Positions 35,870 through 44,860 are shown, counted from the first letter of the stretch. The stretch is DNA of 64,000 nucleotides from Stenotrophomonas maltophilia (GCF_900186865.1 NZ_LT906480.1:762001-826000); one strand, 5' to 3'. Notes: generated from the sequence alone by a model not told the origin. Numbers and translations: made by a program.

Positions 35870-36070
35870 ATGCTCATGAATGCTCAACCTGTACTGCTGC
35901 GCCCCGAAACGCTGACCCTCCGCGATCGACCGGTCCGCGTCGTTCCGCGGGAAGAGGTCATCGACAGCGAAGCCCTGCTCAAGGGCCGTCGTGAAATCCT
36001 GATCCAGCACGGCGACCGCTTCTATCGCCTGCGGCACACCAGCAACGACAAGCTGATCCTGACCAAGTAA
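35870..36070 (+). CDS. hemP: Hemin uptake protein HemP
   Basis: A 66-aa protein with the whole HemP signature in its last 40 residues: EALLKGRREILIQHGDRFYRLRHTSNDKLILTK is given here in pieces (ALLKGRREILI, YRLRHTSNDKLILTK). HemP proteins lie first in heme uptake operons; in some bacteria they activate expression of the heme receptor. A start at 35870 or 35876 is equally possible. It lies just behind the Fur box and 153 bases before the receptor gene. Confidence 0.92.
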   Translation: MLMNAQPVLLRPETLTLRDRPVRVVPREEVIDSEALLKGRREILIQHGDRFYRLRHTSNDKLILTK

Positions 36071-36223
36071 TCGCGGTCTGGTCGCCCGCCTCCCTCCCTC
36101 CTGCCGGCAGCGCCGACAGGGTGGGCGACCCGTCCGCTCCCGCTCTCTCCCCCTCGGTCTACCGCGTGCACCTTCCGGGTGCGCCGGTAACCGGGGGTTC
36201 CCCTGCCTGACCGAACGAACCCG
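36071..36223 (+). other. Structured hemP-receptor intergenic leader
   Basis: No gene. A pyrimidine-rich run (36088-36111) is enclosed by inverted arms GGTCGCCC (36080-36087) and GGGCGACC (36123-36130). Close to the receptor start there is a small hairpin GCACC-TTCCG-GGTGC (36168-36182) and a palindrome CCGGTAACCGG (36184-36194). No intrinsic terminator is seen, so read-through from hemP is expected. Confidence 0.45.
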
Positions 36224-38467
36224 ATGACCCGCCATACCGCCCTTTGCCTTGCTGTCTGGATGGCGCTGCCGCTGTCCGCCCACGCTGCTGCCACTGCTGC
36301 CCCCGATGCGCGCGAATTCGATCGGGTGCAGGTCACCGCCACCCGCACCGAGCGGGCGGTGAGCGACGTGGCGGCCACGGTGGATGTCATCGACCGTGAG
36401 CAGATGGACCGGCACCTGGTGCAGGACATCAAGGATCTGGTGCGCTACGAGCCGGGCCTGTCGGTCACCCGCAGCGCGACCCGCTTCGGCCTGGATGGTT
36501 TCCGCATCCGTGGCCTGGACGGCAACCGCGTGCGCATCCAGACCGACGGCATCGTCATGCCGACCCGGTTCGACATCGGTTCGTTCGCCAGTTCCAACCG
36601 CAACTTCACCGACCTCGATACGCTCAAGCGCGTCGAGATCGTGCGTGGCCCGGCCAGCTCGCTGTACGGCTCCGATGCACTCGGTGGCGTGGTCGCGTTC
36701 GTGACCAAGGACCCGGCCGACTACCTCAAGGACGGCAAGAACAGCTACTTCGGCCTGAAGTTCGGCTACGACGGCGAGTGGAAGGGCCTGCTCGGCGGTG
36801 CCACGGCCGCCTTTGGTGGCGACCACTGGAGCGGCCTGGTCAACGTCAACCACCACCAGGGCCAGGAAACGGACAACAAGGGCACGGTGCGCAGCGACAA
36901 CGACACCCGCACCGCGTCCAATCCGCAGGATCGCGACGGCCGCAGCCTGCTCAGCAAGCTGGTCTATGCACCCAGCGAAGACCAGCGCTTCCGCTTGACC
37001 GTGGAAGGCAACGAAGACACCACCGATACCAATGTGTTGTCGGCGATCGCCAGCGTTGCACCGCGCCCCGGCGCGATGGCTGCGGCCACTGGCATGAAGT
37101 CCCACGACACCCAGAAGCGCAACCGCGTGTCCTTCGCCCACGAGATGGATGCGCTGGACCAGCCGTTCGCCGACAGCCTGCATTGGCAGGTGTACGCGCA
37201 GAACAGCGAAACCCGGCAGCAGACCGACGAGACCCGCACCGACGGCACCCGCCGCCACCGCGTGTTCTCCTTCGACCAGCATGCCTATGGCCTGCAGGCG
37301 CAGTTCAACAAGGCGTTCACCACCGGCAGCGTCGAGCACGCACTGACCTATGGTTTCGAAGGCACCCGTACCGAGATCCGCCAGAAGCGCGACGGCTATC
37401 AGGTCAGCAAGGCTGGCGTGGTCAGCAACACGGTGCTGCCGGACACCTTCCCGGTGCGTGACTTCCCGATCAGCAAGACCACCGAGCTGGGCCTGTATGC
37501 ACAGGATGAGATGCGCTTTGCCGATGGCCGGCTGTCGCTGGTGCCGGGCGTGCGCGTGGACCGCTACGAGCTGAAGCCGGAAGTGGACAGCATCTTCGCC
37601 GAAGACAACCCGACCACGGCCGTGGCGCAGCTGAAGAAGACCAGCGTGTCGCCGAAGCTGGGCATGGTCTGGCGCTTTACCGACGAATGGTCGCTGTTCG
37701 CCGGTTATGCGCGTGGCTTCCGTTCGCCGCCGTACAACGACGTCAACATCGGCCTGACCAACGTCGCCTTCCGCTATACCGCCATCGCCAACCCGGATCT
37801 GAAGCCGGAAACCAGCGACGGTTACGAACTGGGCCTGCGCTTCATCGCGCCGGCGGCGTACGTCAGCGTCAGCGGCTACTACAACGACTACAAGGATTTC
37901 ATCCAGTCCAACGTCGATACCGGTCGCAACGCACAGGGTCTGACCGTGTTCCAGTCGCAGAACATCGCCGACGCGCGCATCTATGGCGCGGAAATGAAGG
38001 CCGGCATCGAGTTCGGCGAACTCAGCCCGGCGCTGAAGGGCTGGGCGCTGCGCAGTGCGTTGGCATGGTCGCGTGGTGACAACCGGACCGATGACGAACC
38101 GCTGGCCTCGGTCGATCCGCTGCGTGGCACGCTGGGCCTGATGTACGACACCGATACCTGGGGCGTCGAACTGGCCGGTACCTTCGTGCAGCGCAAGAAG
38201 CGCCTGCCGCCGCCTGCGGCGCAGACCAATCCGAACGCACCGGCGCCGTTCGTCTACCAGCCGGCCGGCTACGGCGTGCTGGACCTGATGGCGCACTGGA
38301 ACTTCGCGCCGGGTGCCACCTTCAATGTCGGCGTGTTCAACCTGGCCGACAAGCGTTACATCGAATGGTCGTCGATCACCCCGAGCCTGATCACCGATCG
38401 CGCACTGAGCGATCGTTTCAGCAGCCCGGGCCGCACCTTCTCCGCCAGCCTTGCCGTTTCCTGGTGA
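36224..38467 (+). CDS. TonB-dependent heme/hemoglobin receptor
   Basis: A 747-aa outer-membrane receptor of the TonB-hemoglobin/transferrin/lactoferrin family. The signal peptide is about residues 1-22 (LAVWMALPLSAHA). A TonB-box-like DRVQVTATRTERAV follows, then the plug (DLVRYEPGLSV, GFRIRGLDGNRVRIQTDG, VEIVRGPASSLYGSDALGGVV) and a 22-strand barrel ending SASLAVSW with the terminal aromatic residue. FRAP- and NPNL-like boxes appear as GFRSPPYND and NPDLKPETS. Notably there is no histidine between them, where many heme receptors have an axial ligand; a Tyr is present. Regulated by Fur through the hemP promoter. Confidence 0.94.
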   Translation: MTRHTALCLAVWMALPLSAHAAATAAPDAREFDRVQVTATRTERAVSDVAATVDVIDREQMDRHLVQDIKDLVRYEPGLSVTRSATRFGLDGFRIRGLDGNRVRIQTDGIVMPTRFDIGSFASSNRNFTDLDTLKRVEIVRGPASSLYGSDALGGVVAFVTKDPADYLKDGKNSYFGLKFGYDGEWKGLLGGATAAFGGDHWSGLVNVNHHQGQETDNKGTVRSDNDTRTASNPQDRDGRSLLSKLVYAPSEDQRFRLTVEGNEDTTDTNVLSAIASVAPRPGAMAAATGMKSHDTQKRNRVSFAHEMDALDQPFADSLHWQVYAQNSETRQQTDETRTDGTRRHRVFSFDQHAYGLQAQFNKAFTTGSVEHALTYGFEGTRTEIRQKRDGYQVSKAGVVSNTVLPDTFPVRDFPISKTTELGLYAQDEMRFADGRLSLVPGVRVDRYELKPEVDSIFAEDNPTTAVAQLKKTSVSPKLGMVWRFTDEWSLFAGYARGFRSPPYNDVNIGLTNVAFRYTAIANPDLKPETSDGYELGLRFIAPAAYVSVSGYYNDYKDFIQSNVDTGRNAQGLTVFQSQNIADARIYGAEMKAGIEFGELSPALKGWALRSALAWSRGDNRTDDEPLASVDPLRGTLGLMYDTDTWGVELAGTFVQRKKRLPPPAAQTNPNAPAPFVYQPAGYGVLDLMAHWNFAPGATFNVGVFNLADKRYIEWSSITPSLITDRALSDRFSSPGRTFSASLAVSW

Positions 38468-38471
38468 CCTC

Positions 38472-39071
38472 ATGAGCCGAGCACTGTCCGCACGCAGGAA
38501 TGACTCCATCGCCGCGCCGAACAGCGCGGCCTGGCCGACCCCGGCACAGCTGGCCACGCTCGGCACAGTGTTGTGCCTGTACCACGCCGACGGCAACGAG
38601 CTGGGCGGCTGGCGCCAGGCCGTACGCGTACACGCCTGCCAGGGCGTGGACAGCGAGGGCCTGCGCGAAAGTTTGTGCTTCCTTGATGGTCGTGGCCGCT
38701 GCGTGTGGCGCCTGTACCTGCTGCCCGACAGCGATTTCCTGGCCTGGGACCGTCTGGTCGCCGCGCTGCCGCCGGGACCGGAACACGACAGCGAGGCGAG
38801 CGTTGGCGAACGCCTGTGGCGGCGCCTGGCCGGCCATCTTGGCGGCCAGCGCTGGCGCCTGTGCGCGCTGCGCCTGCATGCCGCCGACGACGGACGCACG
38901 CTGGCCGCCAGTCTGTCGACCCTGTCCTCGCTGGGCGCGGCCACCGCGCGCCGCATCGCACGCCTGGAAGGTGCTGAAGGCGAGCTGGCGATCGACGACT
39001 GCTGCTGTGCCGACGCCGCCCGGCGTCCGGCTCCCCAGATTCCCGGCGACCTGCCGCTGATCCGCCTGTGA
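38472..39071 (+). CDS. Hemin-locus cytoplasmic protein (putative hemin transport protein)
   Basis: A 199-aa soluble protein starting at 38472, four bases after the receptor stop, so it belongs to the same unit. No signal peptide. Segments such as LCLYHADGNELGGWRQAV and FLDGRGRCVWRLYLLPDSDFLAWD have the look of HmuX/HemX-type proteins annotated as hemin transport proteins in xanthomonads, but I cannot see heme ligands with certainty. Near the end are three adjacent cysteines (DDCCCADAA), which could hold iron or be a redox site. It may handle heme after import. Confidence 0.72.
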   Translation: MSRALSARRNDSIAAPNSAAWPTPAQLATLGTVLCLYHADGNELGGWRQAVRVHACQGVDSEGLRESLCFLDGRGRCVWRLYLLPDSDFLAWDRLVAALPPGPEHDSEASVGERLWRRLAGHLGGQRWRLCALRLHAADDGRTLAASLSTLSSLGAATARRIARLEGAEGELAIDDCCCADAARRPAPQIPGDLPLIRL

Positions 39072-39144
39072 TCCTCTCCTGATGGAACGCCCGTTGGCCA
39101 CGGATGGCCCCTCAATGAATCTGCAACCCCGAAGGAAGACCCCG

Positions 39145-40071
39145 ATGAAGCTCCAGACAGCCAGCGCCATGCTGCTGCTCGCCGCCAGCGGCGTGGCCAG
39201 CGCGCAGCCCTCCGATATCGCCCGCGACCACGACAGCATCCTCGCCATGCAGGGTGAGTACACCGTGGACTTCGCCTTCGACGAGACCGTGCTGCTGAAG
39301 CCGGGCTACGAGCGTGCACCGGCGATGCGCAGCGGCGGCAGTGAAGTGGTCATCGTGGTCGAGGACACCCCGAAGCGCATCGTGCTGCAGCACCTGCTGC
39401 TGGATGAAAAGAGCGGCCACATCACCAAGCACTGGCGCCAGGACTGGGTGTACGAAGCACCGAACCGTTTCGAGTTCAGCGCCGACCAGACCTGGAAGGT
39501 GCGCAGTATTCCGTCGGCGGTGAACCAGGGCGCCTGGACCCAGTGCGTGTACGAAGTGAGCGACGCACCGCGCTACTGCGGCACCGGCACCTGGACCTAC
39601 ACCAACAAAGTGCCGAGCTGGACCAGCGATCTGAGCTGGCGCCCGCTGCCGCGCCGTGAGTACACCAAGCGCAGCGACTACAACGCGCTGGCTGTGGTCA
39701 ACCGCCATACGCTGACCCCGAACGGCTGGACCCACGAACAGTTCAACACCAAGGTGCAGCGCAACGCCGATGGCAGCCAGGTGGAGATCGCACGCGAGTT
39801 CGGCTTCAACGACTACGTGAAGACCACCGAGGTCGACTTCACCCCGGCGCGCAACTACTGGAAGGCCACCGCCGGTTACTGGGCCAAGGTGCGCCAGCGC
39901 TGGGACGGTTTCCTGACCCAGGCCCCCGGCGTGCACCTGAAGACCAGGATCGACGGCATGGCGATGATCATTCCGCTGTTCACCCAGGCCGAAGAGATCC
40001 AGGCCGGCAAGAAGGTGAAGGACAAGCAGATTGACGACGTGTTCGCCAAGTACGTGGAAAAGGCCCAGTAG
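39145..40071 (+). CDS. Secreted DUF6607 family protein of the hemin locus
   Basis: A 308-aa exported protein. The ATG at 39145 follows GAAGGAAG and gives a signal peptide (MLLLAASGVASA; cleavage near residue 21), in contrast to the longer ORF from 39082. The mature part is beta-rich and rich in tryptophan (KHWRQDWVYEAPNRFEF, CGTGTWTYTNKVPSWTSD), without membrane segments. I recognise it as DUF6607, found beside TonB-dependent receptors. A periplasmic or surface role in iron/heme acquisition is inferred from position only. The TAG stop is contributed by the SMAG repeat. Confidence 0.78.
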   Translation: MKLQTASAMLLLAASGVASAQPSDIARDHDSILAMQGEYTVDFAFDETVLLKPGYERAPAMRSGGSEVVIVVEDTPKRIVLQHLLLDEKSGHITKHWRQDWVYEAPNRFEFSADQTWKVRSIPSAVNQGAWTQCVYEVSDAPRYCGTGTWTYTNKVPSWTSDLSWRPLPRREYTKRSDYNALAVVNRHTLTPNGWTHEQFNTKVQRNADGSQVEIAREFGFNDYVKTTEVDFTPARNYWKATAGYWAKVRQRWDGFLTQAPGVHLKTRIDGMAMIIPLFTQAEEIQAGKKVKDKQIDDVFAKYVEKAQ

Positions 40072-40090
40072 ATCCACGCCATGCGTGGAT
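40068..40090 (+). repeat. SMAG-type palindrome supplying the stop of the DUF6607 gene
   Basis: GTAG (40068-40071) plus hairpin ATCCACGC-CAT-GCGTGGAT. The TAG is the stop codon of the upstream gene. Confidence 0.82.
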
Positions 40091-40133
40091 GTGCTTGTTC
40101 CTTGAACACTGGCAGCGCCGTCCTGGGCTCTTG

Positions 40134-40157
40134 GTAGGTGCCGAGCTTGCTCGGCAC
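40134..40157 (+). repeat. SMAG-type palindrome (single hairpin)
   Basis: GTAG plus hairpin GTGCCGAGC-TT-GCTCGGCAC, between the convergent DUF6607 and ABC permease genes. Confidence 0.78.
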
Positions 40158-40178
40158 GCGCCCCGGTCCGGCGCCGCC

Positions 40179-42695
40179 TCAGGCCTCGCGCAGCGCCAAT
40201 GCCGGTGGCGTATGCAGGATCGCCCGCGTACCCCACCAGCCCGCCAGCAGGCTCAGCCCGATGCCGACCACGCCGCCGACCAGCAGGCCCGGCCACGGCG
40301 GCAGCAACGGCAGCTCGAACACCTTCTGCGAGACCGCCACGCCGATCGCAGCCGCGGCGCCCACCGCCAGCAACGCGGCCAGCGTGCCCAGCGCGCCGAA
40401 TTCCACCAGTACCGCGCCACGCAGCTGGCGCCGGGTCGCGCCCAGCGTGCGCAGCACCGCGCTGTCGTAGCGGCGCTCGCCCGCCGTGGCCTGCAGTGCG
40501 GCCAGCAGCACCAGCACGCCGGCCAGCAGGCTGAACACCATCACCAGCTGCACCGCCTGTGCCACCCGTTCCATCACATCGCGCACCTGCGAGATCACCG
40601 CGTCCACGTCCAGCAGCGACAGGTTGGGCTGCGCGCGTATCAGCTCGCCCAGTCCGGCTGCCTTGCCGGCCGGCAGATGGAATGCCGACAGCAGGTTGTG
40701 CGGTGTATCGCCCACCGCGTTCGGGTTCAGCAGCACGAAGAAGTTCGGCCGGAAGGTGTTCCAGTCGGCCTTGCGCACACTGGTCACGGTGAACTCGCGC
40801 TCCTGCTCGCCTACTGCAATGGTGATGCGGTCGCCCGGATACACGCCGTAGCGCTTGGCCCAGCCGATTTCAACCGACGCCTCCGCCGCCGTGCTGTCGG
40901 GCGTCCAGAAGGTGCCGTTCATCAGCGTGTTGGCCGGCGGGAAGCTGCTGCGCCAGCTGAAGTTCAACGGCCGGTTCTCGTCGTCATCATCGCGCTGACC
41001 TTCGCCTTGTGCCGCTTGTCCGTCCTGACCGGGCTCGCGATCCACGCGCAGCGGCGGCTTGCCGTTGATCGCGATCAGGCGGCCGGTGGCCATCGGTTCG
41101 ATGCTGGCGTCGTTGGCGCCCAGTCCACGCAGCGCGGCCAGCACGCTGTCGCGCTGTTCGGGCTGGATGTTGATCAGGAAGTAGTTCGGCGTGTCCGCGG
41201 GCAGGCGTTCGCGCCATTGCTGCAGCAGGCCGGGGCCGGTCACCGCCAGCAGCAACAGCGCGCACAGCGACAGCGACAGCCCGACCAGCTGCATCACCGC
41301 CAGCATCCGGCGCCGGGTCAGCGCCGCCAGGCCCAGCCGCCAGTGGCCGTGCAGACGGTGCTGCAGGCCGCGCAGCAGCTGCAGCAGCACGAAACCGACC
41401 ACGCCGGCCGCCACCGCCAACGCGGCCAGGCCGCCCAGCACCCACAGCGCCAGCTTGAGATCACCGGTCACCTGCACCGCCAGCAGCAGGCTGGCCGCCA
41501 GCGCCGCTACGTAGGCCAGCAGCGAGGCCGGGGGCAGGGCGGCGAAGGAGCGGTTGAGCACGCGCATCGGCGGCACCCCGCGCAGGCGCAGCAGCGGCGG
41601 CAGGCCGAAGCCGAACAGCAGCAACAGGCCGATGCCGGCGCCGGTCAGCGCCGGCATCGCTTCCGGCAGCGGCAGGCGCTGCGGCACCAGGCTGCCTAGT
41701 ACCTGCACCAGGCCTTCCTGCGCGGCCATGCCCAGGCCGATGCCGAGCGCACAGGCCGGCACCGCCAGCATCAGCAGCTGCAGCGCCAGGCCAAGCAGGA
41801 TGTCGCGCTGGCGCGCGCCCAGGCAGCGCAGGATCGCCACCTGGTCGATGCGGCGCAGGGCAAAACGGTTGGCCGCCAGCGCGGTCGCCACGCCGGCCAG
41901 CAATACCGCCAGCAGCGCGCTCAGGCCGAGGAAGCGCCCGGCAAGATCAAAGGCCTGGCGCACGCCGCGCTGGGTGTCGTCCACGCTCAGCAGGCGAAGG
42001 CCTTTCACCTGTGGCAGCAGCCACTGGCGCAACGCGGCAACCTGGTCGGCGGAGCCGGCGAACATCAGCCGGTAGTTGATGCGGCTGCCGGGGCCAAGCA
42101 GGCCTGTGCCTTCCACATCGGCGCGGTTGACCAGCAGAGTGGGGGAGAGCGTCAGCAGGTCGCCGCCGGCATCCGGCTCGGTCTCGATGATGCCGGCGAT
42201 GCGCAGCGTGCCGGCGCCAAATTCGAGGTCATCGCCGGCCTTCAGTCCCAGCCCCTGCAGCAGGCGCGGGTCGGCATAGGCCTGGCCCTTGGGCGGCATG
42301 CCGGCCTCGGCGACCAGGGCGCCGCCGGGTGTGGCCCGCACCCGCAGCGTGCCACGCAGCGGATAGCCCGCCTGCACCGCCTTGATGCTGGCCATCTGGC
42401 TGGCATCACCGTTGAACAGCACGCTGCCGAAGCTGGCGATGCGGGTGAAGGCCAGTCCACGCCGCTGCGCCTCGTCGGCGAACGCCTGCGGCGGGTCATC
42501 GCGCCCGGCGATGCCGAGGTCGCCACCGAGCATTTCCGCTGCGCTGCCGGTCAGTGCCAGGTTGACCCGATTCACCAGCGTGCCGACCGCGGTCATCACC
42601 GCCACGCCCAGCACCAGTGCGGCGAACACGGTCAGCAGGTCACCGGCCAGCGCCTCGCGGCGCAGCGCGCGCCACGCATGCCGCAGCAGGTTCAT
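40179..42695 (-). CDS. ABC transporter permease, YbbP-type (FtsX/MacB fold)
   Basis: An 838-aa permease with the duplicated FtsX-like layout: one N-terminal helix (TVFAALVLGVAVMTAVGTL), a large periplasmic domain (35-250), three helices, a central pair of helices, a second periplasmic domain (500-700) and three C-terminal helices ending LSLLAGWWGTRAIL. This is the YbbP organisation. It overlaps the ATPase gene by four bases. YbbA-YbbP transporters are of the mechanotransmission class, which moves lipids or hydrophobic molecules from inner membrane to periplasmic acceptors without true transmembrane pumping. The neighbouring tesA strengthens a lipid-linked role. Confidence 0.93.
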   Translation of the reverse strand: MNLLRHAWRALRREALAGDLLTVFAALVLGVAVMTAVGTLVNRVNLALTGSAAEMLGGDLGIAGRDDPPQAFADEAQRRGLAFTRIASFGSVLFNGDASQMASIKAVQAGYPLRGTLRVRATPGGALVAEAGMPPKGQAYADPRLLQGLGLKAGDDLEFGAGTLRIAGIIETEPDAGGDLLTLSPTLLVNRADVEGTGLLGPGSRINYRLMFAGSADQVAALRQWLLPQVKGLRLLSVDDTQRGVRQAFDLAGRFLGLSALLAVLLAGVATALAANRFALRRIDQVAILRCLGARQRDILLGLALQLLMLAVPACALGIGLGMAAQEGLVQVLGSLVPQRLPLPEAMPALTGAGIGLLLLFGFGLPPLLRLRGVPPMRVLNRSFAALPPASLLAYVAALAASLLLAVQVTGDLKLALWVLGGLAALAVAAGVVGFVLLQLLRGLQHRLHGHWRLGLAALTRRRMLAVMQLVGLSLSLCALLLLAVTGPGLLQQWRERLPADTPNYFLINIQPEQRDSVLAALRGLGANDASIEPMATGRLIAINGKPPLRVDREPGQDGQAAQGEGQRDDDDENRPLNFSWRSSFPPANTLMNGTFWTPDSTAAEASVEIGWAKRYGVYPGDRITIAVGEQEREFTVTSVRKADWNTFRPNFFVLLNPNAVGDTPHNLLSAFHLPAGKAAGLGELIRAQPNLSLLDVDAVISQVRDVMERVAQAVQLVMVFSLLAGVLVLLAALQATAGERRYDSAVLRTLGATRRQLRGAVLVEFGALGTLAALLAVGAAAAIGVAVSQKVFELPLLPPWPGLLVGGVVGIGLSLLAGWWGTRAILHTPPALALREA

Positions 42696-43339
42696 GCCTG
42701 CGCCCCACGCTCGACCGGCAGCAGGCGGCCGTTGTCGATGCGGTGGATGTACTGGCAGCGCTGGGCCAGGCGCAGGTCGTGGGTGACCAGCACCAGAGTG
42801 GTGCCGCTGCCGGCGTTGAGTTCGAACAGCAGGTCGCTGATGTGCTGGCCGGTGGCGTGGTCCAGCGAGCCGGTCGGTTCGTCGGCGAACAGGATGCGCG
42901 GGCGGGTGACGAACGCACGTGCCAATGCCACGCGTTGCTGCTCGCCGCCCGACAACTGGCGCGGATAGTGGCGGGCGCGATGGGCCAGCCCGACCTGGGC
43001 CAGCACTTCATCGACCCGCGCCCGGTCTTCGCGCCCGGCCAGTTCCAGCGGCAGCGCGACATTCTCGGCGGCGGTCAGCGCCGGCAGCAGGTGGAAACTC
43101 TGGAACACGAAGCCGACCTCACGCGCGCGCAGCTGGGCGCGGGCCTCCTCGTCCAGCGCCGACAGGTCCTGGCCAGCCAGCGCGATGCGGCCGCGACTGG
43201 GCAGGTCCAGCCCGGCCAGCAGGCCGAGCAGGGTGGTCTTGCCGGAACCGGAGGCGCCGACGATGGCCACGCTGGTGCCTTCATGGACCGTCAGGGTGAT
43301 GTTGTCCAGTATGTGGACTTCACCCTCCGGGCCCTGCAC
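42692..43339 (-). CDS. ABC transporter ATP-binding protein, YbbA/LolD type
   Basis: At least 215 aa. Walker A is VGASGSGKTTLLGLL, the Q-loop VGFVFQSFHLLPALTAAENV, the signature LSGGEQQRVALARAF, and Walker B ILFADEPTGSLD, followed by LVTHD. These are typical of LolD/MacB-like ATPases. No ATG is available at the proper N-terminus. The GTG at 43339 would start right at the first strand, while the frame stays open upstream (AVDQVGKS preceding it is protein-like), so the real start may be a non-ATG codon up to ~80 bases further up, toward tesA. It is coupled to the permease by an ATGA overlap. Confidence 0.9.
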   Translation of the reverse strand: MQGPEGEVHILDNITLTVHEGTSVAIVGASGSGKTTLLGLLAGLDLPSRGRIALAGQDLSALDEEARAQLRAREVGFVFQSFHLLPALTAAENVALPLELAGREDRARVDEVLAQVGLAHRARHYPRQLSGGEQQRVALARAFVTRPRILFADEPTGSLDHATGQHISDLLFELNAGSGTTLVLVTHDLRLAQRCQYIHRIDNGRLLPVERGAQA

Positions 43340-43414
43340 GGACTTGCCGACCTGGTCGACGGCGATGGCGACGGGCGCGCTGCGGGGGGACAGGCTGTCG
43401 ATGAGGAGACTCCA

Positions 43415-44059
43415 ATGCGCAAGACGGGATGGAGCCGGCGAGCCGGCGCGGTGATGGTGCTGCTGCTAGGGTTCCTGCTGCTGCCCGGGCTGGCCTGTGC
43501 CAAAGGTCCGGCCGGCACCGTGCTGGTGCTCGGCGACAGCCTCAGTGCTGCCCACAATATCCCTGCCGACGCCGGCTGGGTCAGCCTGCTGCAGCAGCGG
43601 GTCAGGCAGCAGTCGAAAACCCCGGCGCGCATCGTCAACGCCAGCATGAGCGGCGAGACCACCGCGGGCGCGCTGACCCGCCTGCCGGCCCTGCTGGCGA
43701 AGGAAAAGCCGACCGTGGTAGTGATCGCCCTTGGCGGCAACGATGCACTGCGCGGGCTGACCCCGGCGCAGGTGCAGGGCAACCTGGGAAAGATGGTGCA
43801 GGCCAGCCAGAAGGCCGGCGCGAAGGTGCTGCTGCTGGGCATTGACGTGCCGCCCAACTACGGGCCGGCCTATCGCCAGCGCCTGGCGGCGGCCTACAAG
43901 GCGCTGGCCACGCAGTACAAGGTGCCGCTGCTGCCCTTCCTGCTGGAGGGCGTCGCCCTGCAGCCGGGCATGATGCAGGCCGACGGCCTGCACCCGACCG
44001 CACAGGCGCAGCCAAAGGTGCTCGACAACGTCTGGCCGCTGCTCAGGCCGCTGCTCTGA
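43415..44059 (+). CDS. tesA: Arylesterase/acyl-CoA thioesterase I (TesA, SGNH hydrolase)
   Basis: A 214-aa periplasmic SGNH hydrolase (thioesterase I / lysophospholipase L1 / protease I). It starts at 43415 after GAGGAG, with a signal peptide ending LPGLACAKG near residue 28. The four blocks are complete: GDSLSAAHNIP (catalytic Ser), GGETT-like MSGETTAGAL (Gly), ALGGNDALRGL (Asn) and DGLHPTAQAQ (Asp-His). It hydrolyses acyl-CoA and lysophospholipids. It is divergent from the ybbA/ybbP-type transporter, the same arrangement as in E. coli, so a functional link in lipid turnover is likely. Confidence 0.95.
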   Translation: MRKTGWSRRAGAVMVLLLGFLLLPGLACAKGPAGTVLVLGDSLSAAHNIPADAGWVSLLQQRVRQQSKTPARIVNASMSGETTAGALTRLPALLAKEKPTVVVIALGGNDALRGLTPAQVQGNLGKMVQASQKAGAKVLLLGIDVPPNYGPAYRQRLAAAYKALATQYKVPLLPFLLEGVALQPGMMQADGLHPTAQAQPKVLDNVWPLLRPLL

Positions 44060-44146
44060 ACCGTTTGTTTACCTCTTGACGGAACTTCACATCGCGTCCA
44101 CCGTCGATCCGGCATGTTTCACAAAGCTGAAGTTAGAGGGAATCAC

Positions 44147-44860
44147 ATGCGTCAGACGAAGGAGACCTCCGGCTTGGTGCTGGTGGTCGAAGACAACCGC
44201 AACATCTCCGAGATGATCGGGGAATACCTGGAAGGTCGCGGCTTCGAAGTCGACTATGCACAGGACGGCCTGGATGGCTACCGCCTTGCGGCGGAGAACA
44301 GCTATGACGTCGTGGTGCTCGACTTGATGTTGCCGCGCCTGGATGGCATCGAAGTGTGCCGTCGCCTGCGCAACGATGCGCGCAAGTCCACCCCGGTGCT
44401 GATGCTCACGGCACGCGACACGCTGGACGACAAGCTCACCGGCCTGGGTTTCGGTGCCGATGACTACCTGGCCAAGCCGTTCGCGATCCAGGAGCTGGAA
44501 GCCCGCCTGCGCGCGCTGATCCGTCGCGAACGTCGCCAGGTCGGTTCGGAAGTGCTGAAGGTGGCCGACCTGGTGCTCGATCCGGTCAGCATGCGTGCGA
44601 CCCGTGCCGGCACCGAGCTGCAGCTTTCGCCGATCGGCCTGCGCCTGCTGACCATCCTGATGCGCGAATCGCCGCGCGTGGTCACCCGCCAGGAGATCGA
44701 GCGCGAGATCTGGGGCAATGGCCTGCCGGATTCGGACACCCTGCGCAGCCACCTGTACAACCTGCGCAAGATCATCGACAAGCCGTTCGACCGTCCGCTG
44801 CTGCACACCGTGCAGAGTGCCGGCTACCGCATTGCCGACATCGCCCAGCCGATGGCCTGA
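44147..44860 (+). CDS. OmpR-family response regulator (ColR-like)
   Basis: A 237-aa regulator. The receiver has LVVEDNRNISEMIGEYL (acidic pocket), Asp59 in YDVVVLDLMLPRLDG and the conserved Lys in DDYLAKPFAIQEL. The C-terminal winged helix (~135-232) has LSPIGLRLLTILMRESPRVVTR, LRSHLYNLRKIIDKPF and HTVQSAGYRIAD. The start at 44147 follows AGAGGGAA. It pairs with the kinase 156 bases downstream. The sequence and layout resemble the xanthomonad ColRS/VgrRS systems, which sense iron or envelope stress, but I do not assign the symbol. Targets unknown. Confidence 0.88.
   Translation: MRQTKETSGLVLVVEDNRNISEMIGEYLEGRGFEVDYAQDGLDGYRLAAENSYDVVVLDLMLPRLDGIEVCRRLRNDARKSTPVLMLTARDTLDDKLTGLGFGADDYLAKPFAIQELEARLRALIRRERRQVGSEVLKVADLVLDPVSMRATRAGTELQLSPIGLRLLTILMRESPRVVTRQEIEREIWGNGLPDSDTLRSHLYNLRKIIDKPFDRPLLHTVQSAGYRIADIAQPMA

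Noticed and set aside
35840..39319. 1159-aa open frame on the minus strand across the hemin locus
   Set aside because: It is antisense to hemP, the TonB receptor and the next gene, all with strong family motifs. Long antisense frames arise from GC-rich third positions; the translation is Ala/Arg/Val/Gln-rich and shows no domain.
40089..41699. 536-aa open frame on the plus strand opposite the ABC permease
   Set aside because: Gln/Arg/His-rich antisense shadow of the permease gene.
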